DNA of 64,000 nucleotides, from NCBI RefSeq assembly GCF_029784155.1, contig NC_073691.1:20116006-20180005 (forward strand). Direction: 5' to 3'. The DNA comes from Uranotaenia lowii (lineage: Eukaryota > Arthropoda > Insecta > Diptera > Culicidae). Every line of letters begins with the position of its first letter. Positions within the stretch are counted from its first letter, which is position 1. The position numbers were made by a program, and so were the translations under genes. This document shows positions 47,831 through 59,889 of the stretch, in pieces. Below the pieces are notes generated by a model. The model made no database searches, had not been told where the DNA came from, and saw nothing but the letters and a program-made list of their open reading frames with translations.

Positions 47831-49154
47831 ATGTGCCAGAGCATTTCATTTTTCGTGTAAGTGTGATCAAAACAACTTCAACAAACCTATTAACCCAAAA
47901 CAAAATTGAGGTATTTAAAATCTGTCGTTCGTGAATGCTTCATTGTGAAAAGTTCGAGAAATTTCGAGGCTGACACAACAATGTTATTGACTGTTTTTTA
48001 TTTGTTCATCATTTTTCATTCAATCAGTGAAAAACCTTAAAAGTTATTGAACTTTTTTCAGATTGATTGCGTCATGGATTTCTTTCTCCCTTGGCACCAT
48101 TTACGTTTGTCCCCTGTGGAGGTTCGTAGGCTGCGAGGTGCTTCTCATCGATTGGCTGAACCCTTCCTTCCAGTGGCCTCAGCTCACAATCACCGATGTT
48201 CACATCATTGAACTCAAGGAAATGGAAGTTGTTCAACCCACTCGGCAACTATTCGAATTGCTGGGCAGCAAAAGTGAAGTGTTGAAAATATTCAATTGCT
48301 CCATGCCAACGTTTTATCTGCCAACAACGATAGTAAAATTATTTGTCGCCGATAGTTTAATGGAAGAATTCGATATCGCTGAGAGTGAGCACAACAAAAT
48401 TGATGAAATCAACCTGAAAAATGTAACCATTAAAAAGCTTCCTAACAACATGCACATTCTGCAACATTTGATAACGATCGATTTTAAAAACGTTGATACA
48501 GAAACAGCAAGGCTGAGTGATTTCAATGATGTTCAAACTAAATTTCTAAGGCTTGATGCGGTTTCACGAAACTTTGAAAGCTCTTTAATTTCGAACAACT
48601 TTCTGGAGCTTTTGAAGTTGAGCAATTTCAACCATTCAAACATAGACGTAGGCAATTGGATTTTGCCCAAATTGAAACATCTGATACTGAGTGACAACAA
48701 ATTGACAACCTTGCCCAGTAATTGTCATTCGATAGCTCATATCCAGACTTTGAGCATGGACAGCAACATGTTCCAAGAGCTTGAAATGAATCAGTTCAGC
48801 ATTTTCACCCGAATAAAGGAAATCAATATGGGAAACAACCTGATCGAGCGAATCATCGTCAGCGAAGGGCTAGAGTTGCCATTGCTGGAATCTTTGTGTT
48901 TCAAAAACAATCTACTTACCGATGTGATGGCACTGGAACTTATCTCTATGCCAAACATTGACCTTCTTGATCTCACCAAGAACAGACTGCAGACCGTGGA
49001 TTTGAAGATCGAAGTTCTGCATACCCAGTCGTTCATCCTTATCGCTGGCAACCCGATCGATTGTGAGTGGGCCAAGGTGGAAGCAGCCCGGGAGGATAGC
49101 GCTTTCAGTTTGATGACTGTGGTGATGCGAAGAGCCTGTTCTATTGATGATTGA
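47831..49154 (+). CDS. Secreted LRR protein, gene 5 (subfamily B)
   Basis: Exon 1 47831-47856, intron 47857-48061 (GTAAGT...TTTTTTCAG, 205 bp, phase 2), exon 2 48062-49154; 372 aa. The long frame has no ATG near its start, and this upstream ATG with a perfect GT/GTAAGT donor in the right phase supplies a hydrophobic signal peptide (about residues 5-24). FQWP lies near residue 47, preceded by a GCE Cys motif (near residue 35) shared with gene 6. LRRs include LKHLILSDNKLTTLPSN and LDLTKNRLQTVDL. The C-terminal cap starts at NPIDCEWA near residue 339 and ends with a second Cys. AATAAA is at 49173. An alternative ATG at 47981 lacks a good donor. Function unknown. Confidence 0.78.
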
Positions 49155-49179
49155 TTATAGTTTGTTATCAAAAATAAAA

Positions 49180-49839
49180 TGTAGAAAACTTTCTACCATT
49201 TTTTTTTTCATATACACATATGAGAGAGGATGGGGAGACTTGATCCCATTTTTTTGTTTCTTGATAAATTTTTGGTAAAAAAAAATCCACTCGATCCACT
49301 GAAGTTTCTAACAGCATGTAATATCAAGTTTCTATGCTCTTAAAAATAGGACGAGTATAGGTTTACCAAGCAATTATTATGATACCACTAGTCATTGGAT
49401 AAATAAATAGTAATATATTCCAGTGGAGGCAATATTCATACATAAATTTAATTCTTTCTTAAGCGACTTAAACTACACCAATTGGGCGTTATCCGACACC
49501 TTATTCGTATCTATCGGAAGAATGCAGGATTTTGCTCTCATAGCCTTCAAATCGTTGCCAGCGACAATATTTTTCAGTTCTCTCATTGGTCAATATAACT
49601 CAATTCCCATCTGATTTTTAGCCATTAGCTGATTGAAGAGAGAACGTGACGATGATTTTCTCACTTGAAGTCTGCGCGGAAGCAAAATGTTTTCAAAATT
49701 TACAACATGGCGGACTTTCTATCATATCCGATTTAAATTGACTCTAGACGACATGCGATCTTTTCAATATACAGTTATAATTTCGATCTGCAACACCATT
49801 GTAAACGACTTGACTTATCATTTCTGATACGATTTCATG
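49180..49839. other. Intergenic DNA downstream of gene 5
   Basis: AT-rich unique DNA after the poly(A) signal. No coding potential, repeats or element ends that I can recognise. Confidence 0.5.
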
Positions 49840-51944
49840 TTTGCTGGAAATATTCCTCCAATTCACTCGGTCCCAGCGCCCGTTCTCCAACTTCTCCGGC
49901 ATCTCACATACGCCAGTTCAAGCTCCACTTGGGCTAACCACCTCGATCGTTGCGCCCCTGCTCATCTCGTTCCTATCAGATTCGTAGCGAATAGCTGTTT
50001 TGCAGGACAGTCGTCCGGCATTCTCGCAACATGTCTTGCCCAGCGTATCCGACCAGCCTTCGCCACCTTCTGGATTCTGGCTTCACCGTAGAGTCACGCG
50101 AGCTCGTGGTTCATCCATCGCCTCCACAATCCGTTCTCCTGCACTCCGTCAAAGATGGTCGTCGCTCAAATACTCCGAGTGTTCGCAGGTCCTCCTCAAG
50201 CAATACCCATATCTCGTGCCCGTAGAGGACAATCGGTCTAATGAGCGTTGTGTATAGGCGAGGGTTAAGTTTTCTCGACCGCAGTTGCTTGTGGAGTCCA
50301 CGGCTGGTGTCATTGTCTGCAGTCAGAGATAGACAAAGTCTTCGACTAAGTATCTCCAGCTCGTCGCCCGTCGATCGTGACCTTGTTATTATTAGTCTTG
50401 AACGTATTAATCACTAACCCAATCCTTCCTGCGTTTCAGTTTGTGGTAGATCTCCTCCATCCCCGCAAATGATCTGCCGGCTATATCAATATCTTTGGCC
50501 AAGTGGATAAGTTGACTGGATCTGTTGAAAATCGTGCTTCGCATTTCCGCCACAGCTCCTCGAACAACACCTTTTAGCGCCACGTTGAACATCAAGAAGG
50601 ATGGACCATCGCCTAGTCGAAGCCCGCTGCGTGATTCGAATGAACTCGACAATTCACCAGAAATCCGTTCCATCCATCGTCGCCTTGATCAGTCTGATAA
50701 GCTTTCCGGAAAAGCCGTTCTCGTCCATGATTTGCAATAGCTCGTAACGGTCGATCGTGTCGTATGCAGCTTTGAAGCCGATGAATAGCTGGTGCGTAGG
50801 GACTTGGTGTTCACGGCATTTTTGGAGGATTTACCGTAATGTGAAGATCTGGTCTGTCGTTGACTGTCCCTCCATGAAGCCGGCCTGATGACTTCCCACG
50901 AATCTGTTTGCTTGTGGCGCTAGGCGGCGGAGTAGGATTCGGGACAACACTTTGAAGGCGGCATTCAGGAACGTGATGGCTCGGTATTTTTCACAGTCCA
51001 ATTTGACTTCCTTCTTTTAGATGGGGCATCTTACACCCTCCTTCCACTTCTCTGGTAGATGTTCTGTGTCCCGGATCCGAACCATCAACCGGTGTATACA
51101 ATCGGCCAATTTGTCCGGGCCCATTTTGATAAGCTCAGCTACGATGCCATACTTCTTAGCCGACTTTTCGCTATTCAGCTGGTGAATGGCTTCCTTAACT
51201 TCAACCTTTGTTGGGAGTGGCTCCACCTCGTCGTTGGCTATGCCGGCCGTAAACCTTCCCCCACCATCTTGGTCACCTACATGTGCGCCGTTCAGGTGTT
51301 TATCGAAGTGCTGCTCCCACCTTTTGATCACCTCACGATTGTCCGTCAGGATGTCCCCGTCCTTATCCCGGCACAATTCGGTTTGCGGCACGAAGCCTTT
51401 GCGGGATGCGTTGAGTTTCTTTTAGAACTTTTGTGTTTCCTGGGAACGATGCAGATGTTTCAGCTCCAACTCGAGCTCCTCTTCCTCCAGGCGCCGCTTT
51501 TTCTCTGTCGGAGATTTTCCACGATACGACGGGTTCCTCTTTGCACTACTGCTGTCCGCGCGGCATTCTCGTAGTCCATCACCCTCCTACATTCCTCGTC
51601 GAACTAGCCGTTCCGTCTAGTTCGTTCCACGTTCCCGATGACGTTCTCTGCAACGCTGTTGATGGCTGTCTTGATGATATCCCAACAGTCCTAGAGAGGG
51701 CCGTCAGCACTGTTTCGAGCGATTGTGCGTAATCTGCAGCGACGTCAGTCAGGTTGCTTCAGACGTTGGATATTCAACCGAAGCAGGCGTTGGTTATGTT
51801 TGTTGTTCACTACGAAGAGATTTTGGCGAATCTTCATCATCATCAGATAATGGTCTGACTTGAAGTTGGTGCCTCGACAGAATCTGACGTCGATAATGTT
51901 CGAGAAGTGCCGGTTGTCTTCAATGGTGTAGAAAAACAGTGTGC
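49840..51944 (-). mobile_element. RTE-like LINE remnant
   Basis: Minus-strand LINE, 5'-truncated inside the endonuclease. Reading down from 51944: the end of an endonuclease (HFSNIIDVR, SDHYLMMMKI), a linker, then RT start (LNSEKSAKKYGIVAELIKMG, LPEKWKEGVRCPI) at 51391-51017, a damaged middle, then RT with FESRSGLRLGDGPSFLMFNV and a degenerate catalytic box (HLAKDIDIAGRS, where YADD would be expected) at 50673-50407. A C-terminal part with a VLYGHEIW word lies toward 49840. Many frameshifts; inactive. The clade call is tentative. Confidence 0.75.
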
Positions 51945-52112
51945 TGTGGTTTGGTTAACAAACTATATTTGAACTGGTAGAGAATGTAAACTGGTAAGCG
52001 GCTTTTAAAGAATACACATTTGAATTTTCATGGCTTGCCTAGTTTGGTTTAATTTGAGTGAAACTTATTCTACCGGGTTATTATAATTATCGCCTAGGGT
52101 TGTTCCTTAACA
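51945..52112 (-). repeat. Probable copia 3' LTR (partial boundaries)
   Basis: On the minus strand the purine-rich AGAGGGGG is followed by TGTTAAGGAACAACCC, which looks like a polypurine tract and LTR start (LTR edge at 52112). The other edge is set only by where the RTE-like sequence begins, so the lower coordinate is approximate. The 5' LTR was not found. Confidence 0.5.
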
Positions 52113-53500
52113 CCCCCTCTCAATCCTAGGGTGGAACGATGATGTTTCAATGAACCAGCCGGCAGACTTTTGTTGAGGACATCTGGACATATCCAGATGT
52201 TTCATTCGCTTCTGATCTCGAGGCTCTTCTGCGATGTGAATGCAGGACTGGTTGTCTTCGTGGATTGTCAGCGGGGATCGCAGGACCACACCAAATTCGG
52301 ACAGCAGGTTCTTCACCCAGATGGCGTCACATGCCGCCTGGCTTAGGGACACGTGCTCGGCTTCGGTGGATGATAGTGACACGGTTGTTTGTTTCCTGCT
52401 CATCCGTGCGACCGTGTTGCCGAGAATCTGGAACAGGTAACCGGAGGTGGAATGCCGAGTATCGGCATCGTTCCCCCAGCCAGCGTCAGCGAAACCGATG
52501 ATTGGCTCGCCGCCTTAGTCTTGCTTGGTGTAGACCAACCGAAAATCCTTCGTCCCTTGAGGGTACCGCAAGACACGCTTCAAATAGGCCCAATGCGTAT
52601 CAGTGGCACCACTCTGGAACCGACTCAGGTAGTTAACCACGAAGCTGATATCCGGTCGCGAGGAGAGCATCAGGTATGTGAGGCAACCGACGAGCTCTCG
52701 ATAAGGCTGCTGTGTTGACTTCTCGCTTTCGGAATTTCGGCCCCGCTTGAGGTTTATCTCCAGTGGGAAGGCAACAGGCTTGCAGTTCCGCATTCCGAAC
52801 CGCTCAAGCAGGGAAGATACATACGTACCCGGCTTGACTGATGGACAATGTACTTTGCTTCCTGTTGCGCTCAATTTTCAGGCTAAGAAAAGTGCTGACG
52901 TCTTTCAGGTCTTCTATCTCCAACTCGGCTGCTAGTTGCGACTTGATCCACTTCAATTTTTCAGTGGAATCCGCTGCAATCAAGATGTCGTCCACGTCGA
53001 GGATCAGGTACACCTTGAAGTTTTCGGTTACCAGGGTGTACAGGCAGTTGTCGTAGGGACACCGCTTGAAACCTAACTCCACGATGTACTTGTTGAACCG
53101 CACGTTTCAACTGCGAAGCGCCTGCTTCAGGCCGTACAGGGATTTGTTTAGTCGGCACACTTTATTACCCCTCTCAAACCCTGGTGGCTGTCGAACGTAC
53201 ACCGTTTCTTCCAGATTTCCGTTGAGGAGGGCGGTGCGAACGTCCATCTGGTGCAGGTGTAAGTCTTGCTCGACCGCCACTGCCAAAATCGTTCTAACGG
53301 TACTCATCCGTTTCGTGGTAGTCGTACCCAGCACGTTGAGAGCAGCCTTTGGCGACCAGTCGAGAAGGTTCATCCTTTTTGATTTTTAACACCCACTTGC
53401 ACGGCACAATTCGACTGCCGGTAGGGGGGTCGACAAGATTCCAGGTGCGGTTCTTCTCCAAGGGCCGCATTTCTTCGTCGACAGCAGCTTTCCACAACGG
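52113..53500 (-). pseudogene. copia reverse transcriptase and RNase H
   Basis: Several overlapping frames form the copia RT: KNRTWNLVDPPTG and CKWVLKIKKDE near 53400, QMDVRTALLNGNLEETVYV near 53240, NKSLYGLKQALR near 53120, then LILDVDDILIAADS near 53000, where copia normally has YVDD (here DVDD). YRELVGCLTYLMLSSRPDIS near 52690 and the RNase H end (SLSSTEAEHVSLSQA) near 52370 follow. At least three frame changes. Confidence 0.85.
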
Positions 53501-54232
53501 TCAATCGTCATGCTTCTTGAGTTTCTCGACGTCTTCTGGCAGCTCGTCGAAGTAGGACTCGGCATTCAATGCAAAGGCGATGTAGCACTCGTCTACTGAA
53601 TCGCATCGACCAGCGTGGCGTTTCGGGGATGGATTCAACTCGTAGTCGGAAAAACGAGCCGGCCGCTTTTTCGCTCGTCCACTTCTCCTTTTAGGCACTT
53701 TTTCTTGATTGTTCAGCACTGTTTCGATATTCGAGACTTTTTCAAATTCATTTTCATCACTATCGTCTATCAGTTTATCATCCTATACAGATTCGTCATC
53801 AGATTCCAATACTTTTAGACTAGAATTGTTTTTGTGTTCATTTTGTTTCACTGAATCTATCGTGTCAGATTGATCATCACTGTATTTAACACTTTTCACG
53901 ATCATTTTTCGTTGATCAGGATCCCACAGACGATATCCGTTGTTCCCGTATCCAACCAGGAAACACACATTGCTCTTCGGATCAAGTTTGGGCCTTTTCT
54001 CCTTCGGGATGTGGACGAACGCCTTGCTTCCGAAGACGCGTTTGGCTTGTGTCCGAACCACATCTCGTACGGCGTTTTTGCTTCCTTCAAAGCAGCGGTG
54101 GGGCTCCGGTTGATGACGAACACTGCTGCTAAAACCGCTTCAGACCACATGTATCGTTGGAATTTGTACTCGTCCAGCATCGCCCGAGCACGCTCCATGA
54201 TAGTTCTGTTCGTGCGAGTTAAGTTTTCACGG
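53501..54232 (-). pseudogene. copia integrase C-terminal half
   Basis: MERARAMLDEYKFQRYMWSE, then FVINRSPTAALKEAKTPYE and FGSKAFVHIPKEKR, the conserved C-terminal integrase region of copia. An acidic linker and a basic stretch (RRSGRAKKRPARF) precede RT. The frame is broken near 53900 and 53780. Confidence 0.8.
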
Positions 54233-54528
54233 GCGGGTGATACTTAAACAAAAAACAACTTTATTCGTTCGCGGGTCGATTCCGACTGACTTTTTAATCC
54301 TACTCAAATTATAACTACCTACCTATTGCCTAGCTTACAGTTCACACTCAGATTTTTGCTGGTTAGCTATTCTACGCCGATCAGGTGCCAGGTCGATCGA
54401 TGGTTCCCATCGATCCCAATGTTATCGTCAGCAATCTTCGATGTTCCCGTTGAGCCAACGTCACTGCCAACAACCAACGATGTAACCGTCAGCAACTTAT
54501 CGATGTCGCCGACCGGATAGCTGTGTTG
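54233..54528. mobile_element. Unclassified about 300-bp insertion in copia integrase
   Basis: Separates the two integrase halves at NGVAE... / ...RTIMERAR. It contains repeated ATCGATG...GTCAGCAA words and, on the minus strand, AATAAAG near its end. It could be a solo LTR or a SINE-like insert. No clean target-site duplication can be read. Confidence 0.5.
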
Positions 54529-54834
54529 CTAACTTGCACTCGGCAACGCCGTTCTGCTGAGGCGTATAGGGGATGGTGGTTTCCATGACGATACCTTCTT
54601 CGATGCAGTACTCCTGGAATTCGGTGTTGATGTACTCGCCACCATTATCGCTTCTCAATCGGGCGATTTTTGTTCCAAAGCGAGCAGTGGCCATCGCTGC
54701 ATATATCCTGAACGCCTCAAAGACTTCGCTCTTCGCTTCGAGAATGTAGACGGCGGTAAAATGCGTGAAGTCATCGATGAAGCTCACAAAGATTTTCCCA
54801 CCATTCCAGGATGCTGGTGTAGAAGTTTCGGATG
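54529..54834 (-). pseudogene. copia integrase core
   Basis: Contains FVSFIDDFTHFTAVYILEAK, LRSDNGGEYINTEFQEYC and TIPYTPQQNGVAE: the second Asp and the PQQNGVAE box of the DDE core. It is cut off from the first Asp by the block at 54835-55210. Confidence 0.85.
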
Positions 54835-55210
54835 GAAAGATCAAACAACTTCTATGTCTGAACTAAGACTACCTCTCCTGGAACCTCGTTCCACTTTATT
54901 TATACAAGCAAAGACGCTGGCTCTGGATCGTCAACAGTGGAGGTCCTTTCTCACGGCCCTATGCACCGGGAGACCGGCGCGGGATCATAAACTAAGTTAA
55001 AGATAAGCATAAACTAAGTTCAAGATAAGCACCCGACGCGTTGGTAATTTCCATCGTTCTTTTTGGTTTCGTTCTATGCATCAAACCAAACAAACGTGAT
55101 GGAAATTACTAATGATTCTAACCCAAGCGTGGGAAACAGGCAGAGGGAAATAGTTTATCCTAACCCAAACGTGGGAGACAGAGGGAAATAGCTAATTCTA
55201 GCCAGGTGGC
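54835..55210. mobile_element. Unclassified insertion between copia integrase halves
   Basis: Non-copia sequence with internal repeats (TAAACTAAGTT twice near 54990-55020, and TAACCCAA(A/G)CGTGGGA twice near 55120-55170). It resembles LTR sequence, but no termini or target duplication can be set confidently. Confidence 0.45.
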
Positions 55211-55510
55211 TGAAGCATAAATTATGCTGAGCCACACTGGCGAGGAAGCTCCACACACGTCTGTATGGATGAGCTCCAAGGGTCGTGAGGAGCGGGGCTT
55301 TGAGGACTCCTCGAATGACAACCTAGCTTGCTTCCCCTTCATGCAGGGCTTGAAAATCTCGCTTCCAGATTCAGAGTCTGCGGCGGCGTCCAAACCTTTG
55401 ACCATCTCGTTTAGGATCAGTTTCTGAAGATTAGCTTTCCCGATGTGCCCGTACCGGCGATGCCAAAACGACAGCTTTCCTTCGGCTTCTGCCGTCAGCG
55501 CCGAACCGAA
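55211..55510 (-). pseudogene. copia GAG-pre-integrase and integrase start
   Basis: Reading down: LSFWHRRYGHIGKANLQKL (GAG-pre-integrase), a CMKGKQARLSF zinc-type motif and PLELIHTDVCG, the first catalytic Asp region. The upstream part of the element is missing beyond 55510. Confidence 0.82.
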
Positions 55511-55649
55511 TCCGGAGGTTTACTCATGTAACGTTACTTAAAAATTCTGCAAAAAATCATGAATGAGTTTTGAACCTAAACGAAGCTTTTAAGACCCCAT
55601 TCAAAAATGACCCCAAATCGACTCAGTCTAATGATCATCTTGGAACGTT

Positions 55650-58160
55650 CGTTTTTTTTATTAGTTAATCACCCAGGTGGTAAATACTTTTCACGGATTG
55701 TATTCCAAGGCAAGGCGAGCCACCGCGTCTCCCCAGTATGCTACTCTGGGTCCATGGGTGCAATTGGTCGATTCTAGATACTATGTACCCCTACGCCATA
55801 AAGTCCACCTGGAGCCTCTGGCCATAATTCCCATCCGGACCTGCAACAAAGGCTATCCTCGTGATGGGAGACCAAGTCCGCGCCCAAGCGCTCATCGGCA
55901 ACTCTAGTTCGAGTCAAACTCCAGCATATATACCCTGCCTCTTGTTACGATTCAAGACTAAGGACCTCTCCTCTAACCACTCGAGGTCCGGCTTTTACTC
56001 GCAACTCGAGACTAGCTTGGTTCCCACGAATATCGTGCGCTCCGCCTCTGTTCGAGTCCACTGCAAGAGACCAATGACCTCTCCTCTAACGACTCGAGAT
56101 CTTGGCTCCGCTTGGTTAGGCTCGAGGCCCTCTCTTCTTTGCCCGTCCGTGTGCCGAATTGAAGGCAGCTTATCCTGGACACGCGCCTGTCACAGCACAC
56201 GTCCGAGGCTTTACGAAACTACTTGGATGATTCCCGGCGAAGACGTCATCCTACACCGACTAGAGTGACTCACCCGCCGACGACGTGAAGTCACCCGAGA
56301 GTATTCCGCGGCGTGAATACTCTTCCCCTTGCGAGTTCGACTGCGAAGAAGGTATAGTCTTATTCCCGCAGTTTTATCGTAGGGAGCACGTTCGACTCAG
56401 AAACTCCGTGGCGGTGGAGGTATCCTACACAACGTTCGCAACGGCAAAAGGTAAAGTCTTATATTTGTATGCATTACTGCCAGATTTGGACGCACGCTAC
56501 TCAGATGCTCCCCGACGATGGAGTTACCCTACACCGGACTGGAGCTGGTTTGAACTCCTCTGCAGGGCAGTCATGATCCGGGTGAACCCATCGCTGACCA
56601 CGCGCCAAATATTGGCATCCCCACACATCCTCCGCACGATGTTGTCGGCTGTCGTGTCTGGTCCGCAGGTGGCAAGCGTGTTAGTGCGTACCTTCGAACC
56701 TCGGTCAGTTGAACACTACGTGCTCTGGTGTCTCAATTGTGTCACCGCAGGTTGGGCAGAATGGCGAGGCCACGTGTCCAAACCAATTGCAATGGTGGTA
56801 CTGCATAAAGCATCCGTGACAAGTCAAGATCTGTGTCATGCAGAATCCACCTCTCCATGTCTCCGATCCATCGAGTCCGCCAGCCGCGATGAGTCCACCA
56901 GCCGCGTGCCGGGCTGCCCCACTGGTGCTACCAGCTAGACATCGAGGCCTCTCTGGCATATTTCCGCACATCGAGTATGTACCTGTGCTCGTAACAGAAG
57001 ATGTCTTCCTCTAGCAAGACCGAGATTGGCATGACCCCCACCACAATGTCAGCAGATACAGAGAACACCTTTCGGTCTGCGCTGATAACTCGCAGGTTCA
57101 TCAGCCACTGCACGCTGCAGAGCTTTTACAGATTACACTGGCTGCTCAAGGCTGCCACTCTGTACCGCAAAATGTACGAAGTCACACTCGCCAGGAGCTT
57201 TCTTCTGCTGCAGTGTGGATTTGATTGCGCACGGTCCAGCTGCAATCGTCCCTGATTGTGCTGAAATGAGGTTGGTGATCAGCACCATCACGGTCTTGTG
57301 GTGAGCCAGACGCAAGCTCTTGGAGCGTATCCAACTTCTCAATCGCTACTGTGGTAAGTAGCTGGACCTCTCCGGTTGATGGGCCCGATGCCCGGCGAAT
57401 CCCACGATGACGATGACGATGACGACGATGTTCCACAATACCGGGCCAAGTATTGATCCTTGTGGAACCCCTGCCGAGACACTCACTGTTTCCAGTCCCT
57501 CACTGGTCATATACTGTAGTTGACGATTACGGAAGTAACACTCCACCACCCTACAGATATATACCGGAATCCTCATACGAATGAGCGACGACGCAAACGC
57601 TGCCCAACTGACGCTGTTGAAGGCGTTCTTCACGCCAAAGGTGTCCTATCCTCCTCTTCAGTCTGGCTTCGTCTGCCCCTTCGATGACACGTCGAATGGC
57701 ATCCACCGTACTGCGGCCTTTCTGAAAACCAAACTGTTTGTTGGATAGACCGTTCGCACCTTCGGTGTAGAGCTGTATCCTGCTCTGGACCACCTTCTTT
57801 AGCACCTTTCCAGCAGTATCCTGGAGACATATCGAAGACCAATCGCTGCCGCTTCCACACGTCTGGGAAGGCCCTCTCATCCACATATTGTTGCAGTGAT
57901 GACCGGAACATTTCGGGATGCTCCATGAGCGCGGCCTTCACTGTAACGGTAGAGTGCCATCCGGACCCTTGTTGCTTTGTTCAACTGGAGGGACTTGGCA
58001 ATGTCCTGTAGAGCCGTAGAGCCCTTCCAGCATACCTCCAGCAGCGCTACGATGTCGAATTCATTGGAGAGTACGTGGGTACTGCCATGAAATTTAGAGA
58101 TCGGCAGTTCAATGTTCCAAGTTTTCAATCGCTGGTCAATCGCGGTACATAGACGCTGCA
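55650..58160 (-). mobile_element. R1-like LINE remnant with 3' region
   Basis: Minus strand, 5'-truncated at about 58160. RT fragments in several frames occupy 58160-57200. A C-terminal CCHC-type finger frame (GCFMQYHH...HVASPFCPTCGDTIETPEHV) sits at about 56870-56710. A long repeat-rich non-coding region follows, and the 3' end near 55650 has an A-rich tail (AATAAAAAAAACG on the minus strand). Its 3' end shares CCTTGGAATACAATCCGT with 22569-22605. Confidence 0.8.
57200..58160 (-). pseudogene. R1-like LINE reverse transcriptase, broken
   Basis: Frames carry LQDIAKSLQLNKATRV, EMFRSSLQQYVDERAFPDVW, LQDTAGKVLKKVVQSRIQLY, LSNKQFGFQKGRSTVDAIR, MKNAFNSVSWAAFASSLI (motif A) and SAGVPQGSILGPVLWNIV (motif B). 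Motif C is not found; a short GAT/GAC run at about 57402-57429 sits where the sequence should continue. At least three frameshifts. Confidence 0.8.
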
Positions 58161-58370
58161 CATAAACAAAAATTATTGACGTGGCCAGGCTTGGTAGGTG
58201 TCTTCCATAGTGTCACAGTTTCGTAACGCAACATTCTGGCAATTTTTTAAATTTGTGCCCTCATAGCGTTGTCGTTAGTCGTGATTCTACGTTAGAACGG
58301 ACATTTATAAATATGTTTATGAATTAAGTCACAGATAAGGTATTTAATTATAGTTTTTTTATTGATTGAT
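58161..58370. other. Intergenic DNA 3' of LRR gene 6
   Basis: Short AT-rich stretch that includes the gene 6 polyadenylation signal (minus-strand AATAAA at 58358-58363). Confidence 0.5.
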
Positions 58371-59688
58371 CTATTGCTCCTCTCGGGAGTCAACAGCCGG
58401 ACAAACTTTTCTAGCAATAACAGTTATCAGCACGAATCTGGAGTCCTTCCGAGATGCTTCTTCCTGGGCCCATTGGCAATCGATCGGGTTGCCAGCGATG
58501 GCTATGAACGGCAGTTTTTGCTGCACGACCTGGATCCACAAATCTACGGTCTGCAGTCTGTTCTCGGTAAGATCCAAAAACCGTATTTTTGGCATGGTAA
58601 TTTGCTGCAGTGCTTCTACATCAGTGAGTTGATTTTTTTTAAGGTTCAACGATTCCAGCGATGGAAAGTCCAATGGTTTCTCGACGATGATCTGGGTGAT
58701 AAGGTTGTTTTCGAAACTGATAAACTCCAGGGTGTTAAAAATGATGAACCAATCCATGTGCAGAACTCGGAACCGGTTGCTTCCCATGTACAAATTTCGA
58801 ATGTGAGTAATAGAAGAGCAGTTACTTGGTAGGGTTGTAAATAAATTGTCGCTCAAACTGAGTCGATTTAATTTTGGAAGATTCCACCTTACTAGATCAA
58901 TATCAGAAAGATTTAAATTGACCAAATACAAGTGCTCCAGAAACTCGTTAGAAATTGATGAGCATTCAAAGTCTCGTGATACTGCATTAAGTTTCAAGGT
59001 TGGAATTTGTACATCGTTGAAATCACTCAGTCGTACCGTTGCTGTGTCAACGTTTTCTAAATCTAAAGACTCCAAATTTTTCAGAACATGCAGGTTTTCG
59101 GGTAACATTTCAACGGAAACATTACTCAGTCGAATTCTTTTGATGTTTTTATACTCGCTTCTGGCTAGAACAAACTTTTCCAGAGTACTGTTGACGACGC
59201 CCAACTCTGATATCGTTGTCGGTAGATAAAAAGTTGTCATGAAGCAATTGTTTATTTTCAATACTTCAAGCTCCCTGGTCAGCAATTCAAACAACTCCGG
59301 AGAGGTTTGAACGATTGTCATTTGGTGGAGTTCTATGCGGTAAACATCAACAACTGTAAGTTTTGGCCACTTAAACGATGGACTCATCCAATCGATCATA
59401 ATCATTTCGCATCCCAGGAACTTCCATCGAGGACAAATGACGATGCTACCGATGGTTGCAGAAATCAGGAGCGCTGTAACTCTGTAAAAGAGAGCATGTT
59501 TTTTTTTAATAATTCAAACTTTTTGCTTATCGATATGCAAAATGTTACGAGAATTTGTGAAATCTTTTTAAATTAAAATTATAACAAACTTTTGCGATGC
59601 GCACAGTACTGTTGTTTTAAGGATTCTTGTATCTCTATTCCTATAGAACTTACACAAATCGAAAATGTGTTTTAATTGTTAACACCAT
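58371..59688 (-). CDS. Secreted LRR protein, gene 6 (subfamily B)
   Basis: Exon 1 59654-59688, intron 59482-59653 (GTAAGT...TTTTACAG, 172 bp, phase 2), exon 2 58371-59481; 381 aa. The spliced N-terminus is strongly hydrophobic (about residues 10-26: RFVVTALLISATIGSIV), then CPRWKFLGCE, and FKWP near residue 47. LRRs include LNRLSLSDNLFTTLPSN and LDLTENRLQTVDL. The cap starts at NPIDCQWA. It resembles gene 5 throughout and faces it tail to tail. An internal ATG at 59405 would drop the signal peptide, so the spliced model is preferred. Confidence 0.8.
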
Positions 59689-59889
59689 TGTGAATCAACA
59701 ACTTCCTGGATGTATCAGTACTTAGGTTCGGAACAAACACTTAAATGGCGAATGCAAAAATTAGCCTCAATCAGAAGGTTATTAGAGCTTCTGTACAATC
59801 AATTCCTCGTTAGATGGATTCGTTCAGAATTATTTGGAATTGTTAAAATGATGTTCTTACAATAATATTTTGCTTTCCATTCATTATTT
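59689..59889. other. Upstream region of LRR gene 6
   Basis: Short unique sequence between the gene 6 ATG and the 9-bp array. No clear TATA box. Confidence 0.4.

Larger units (their letters stand above)
52113..55510 (-). mobile_element. Ty1/copia retrotransposon remnant
   Basis: Minus-strand pol remnant without gag or 5' LTR. From high to low coordinates: GAG-pre-integrase (about 55510-55405), integrase (two pieces), reverse transcriptase, RNase H. Two non-copia blocks (about 54835-55210 and 54233-54528) interrupt integrase. Multiple frameshifts; not functional. Confidence 0.85.

Noticed and set aside
49837..50257. Plus-strand frames rich in Ser/Pro/Arg
   Set aside because: Antisense shadows of the RTE-like LINE on the minus strand.
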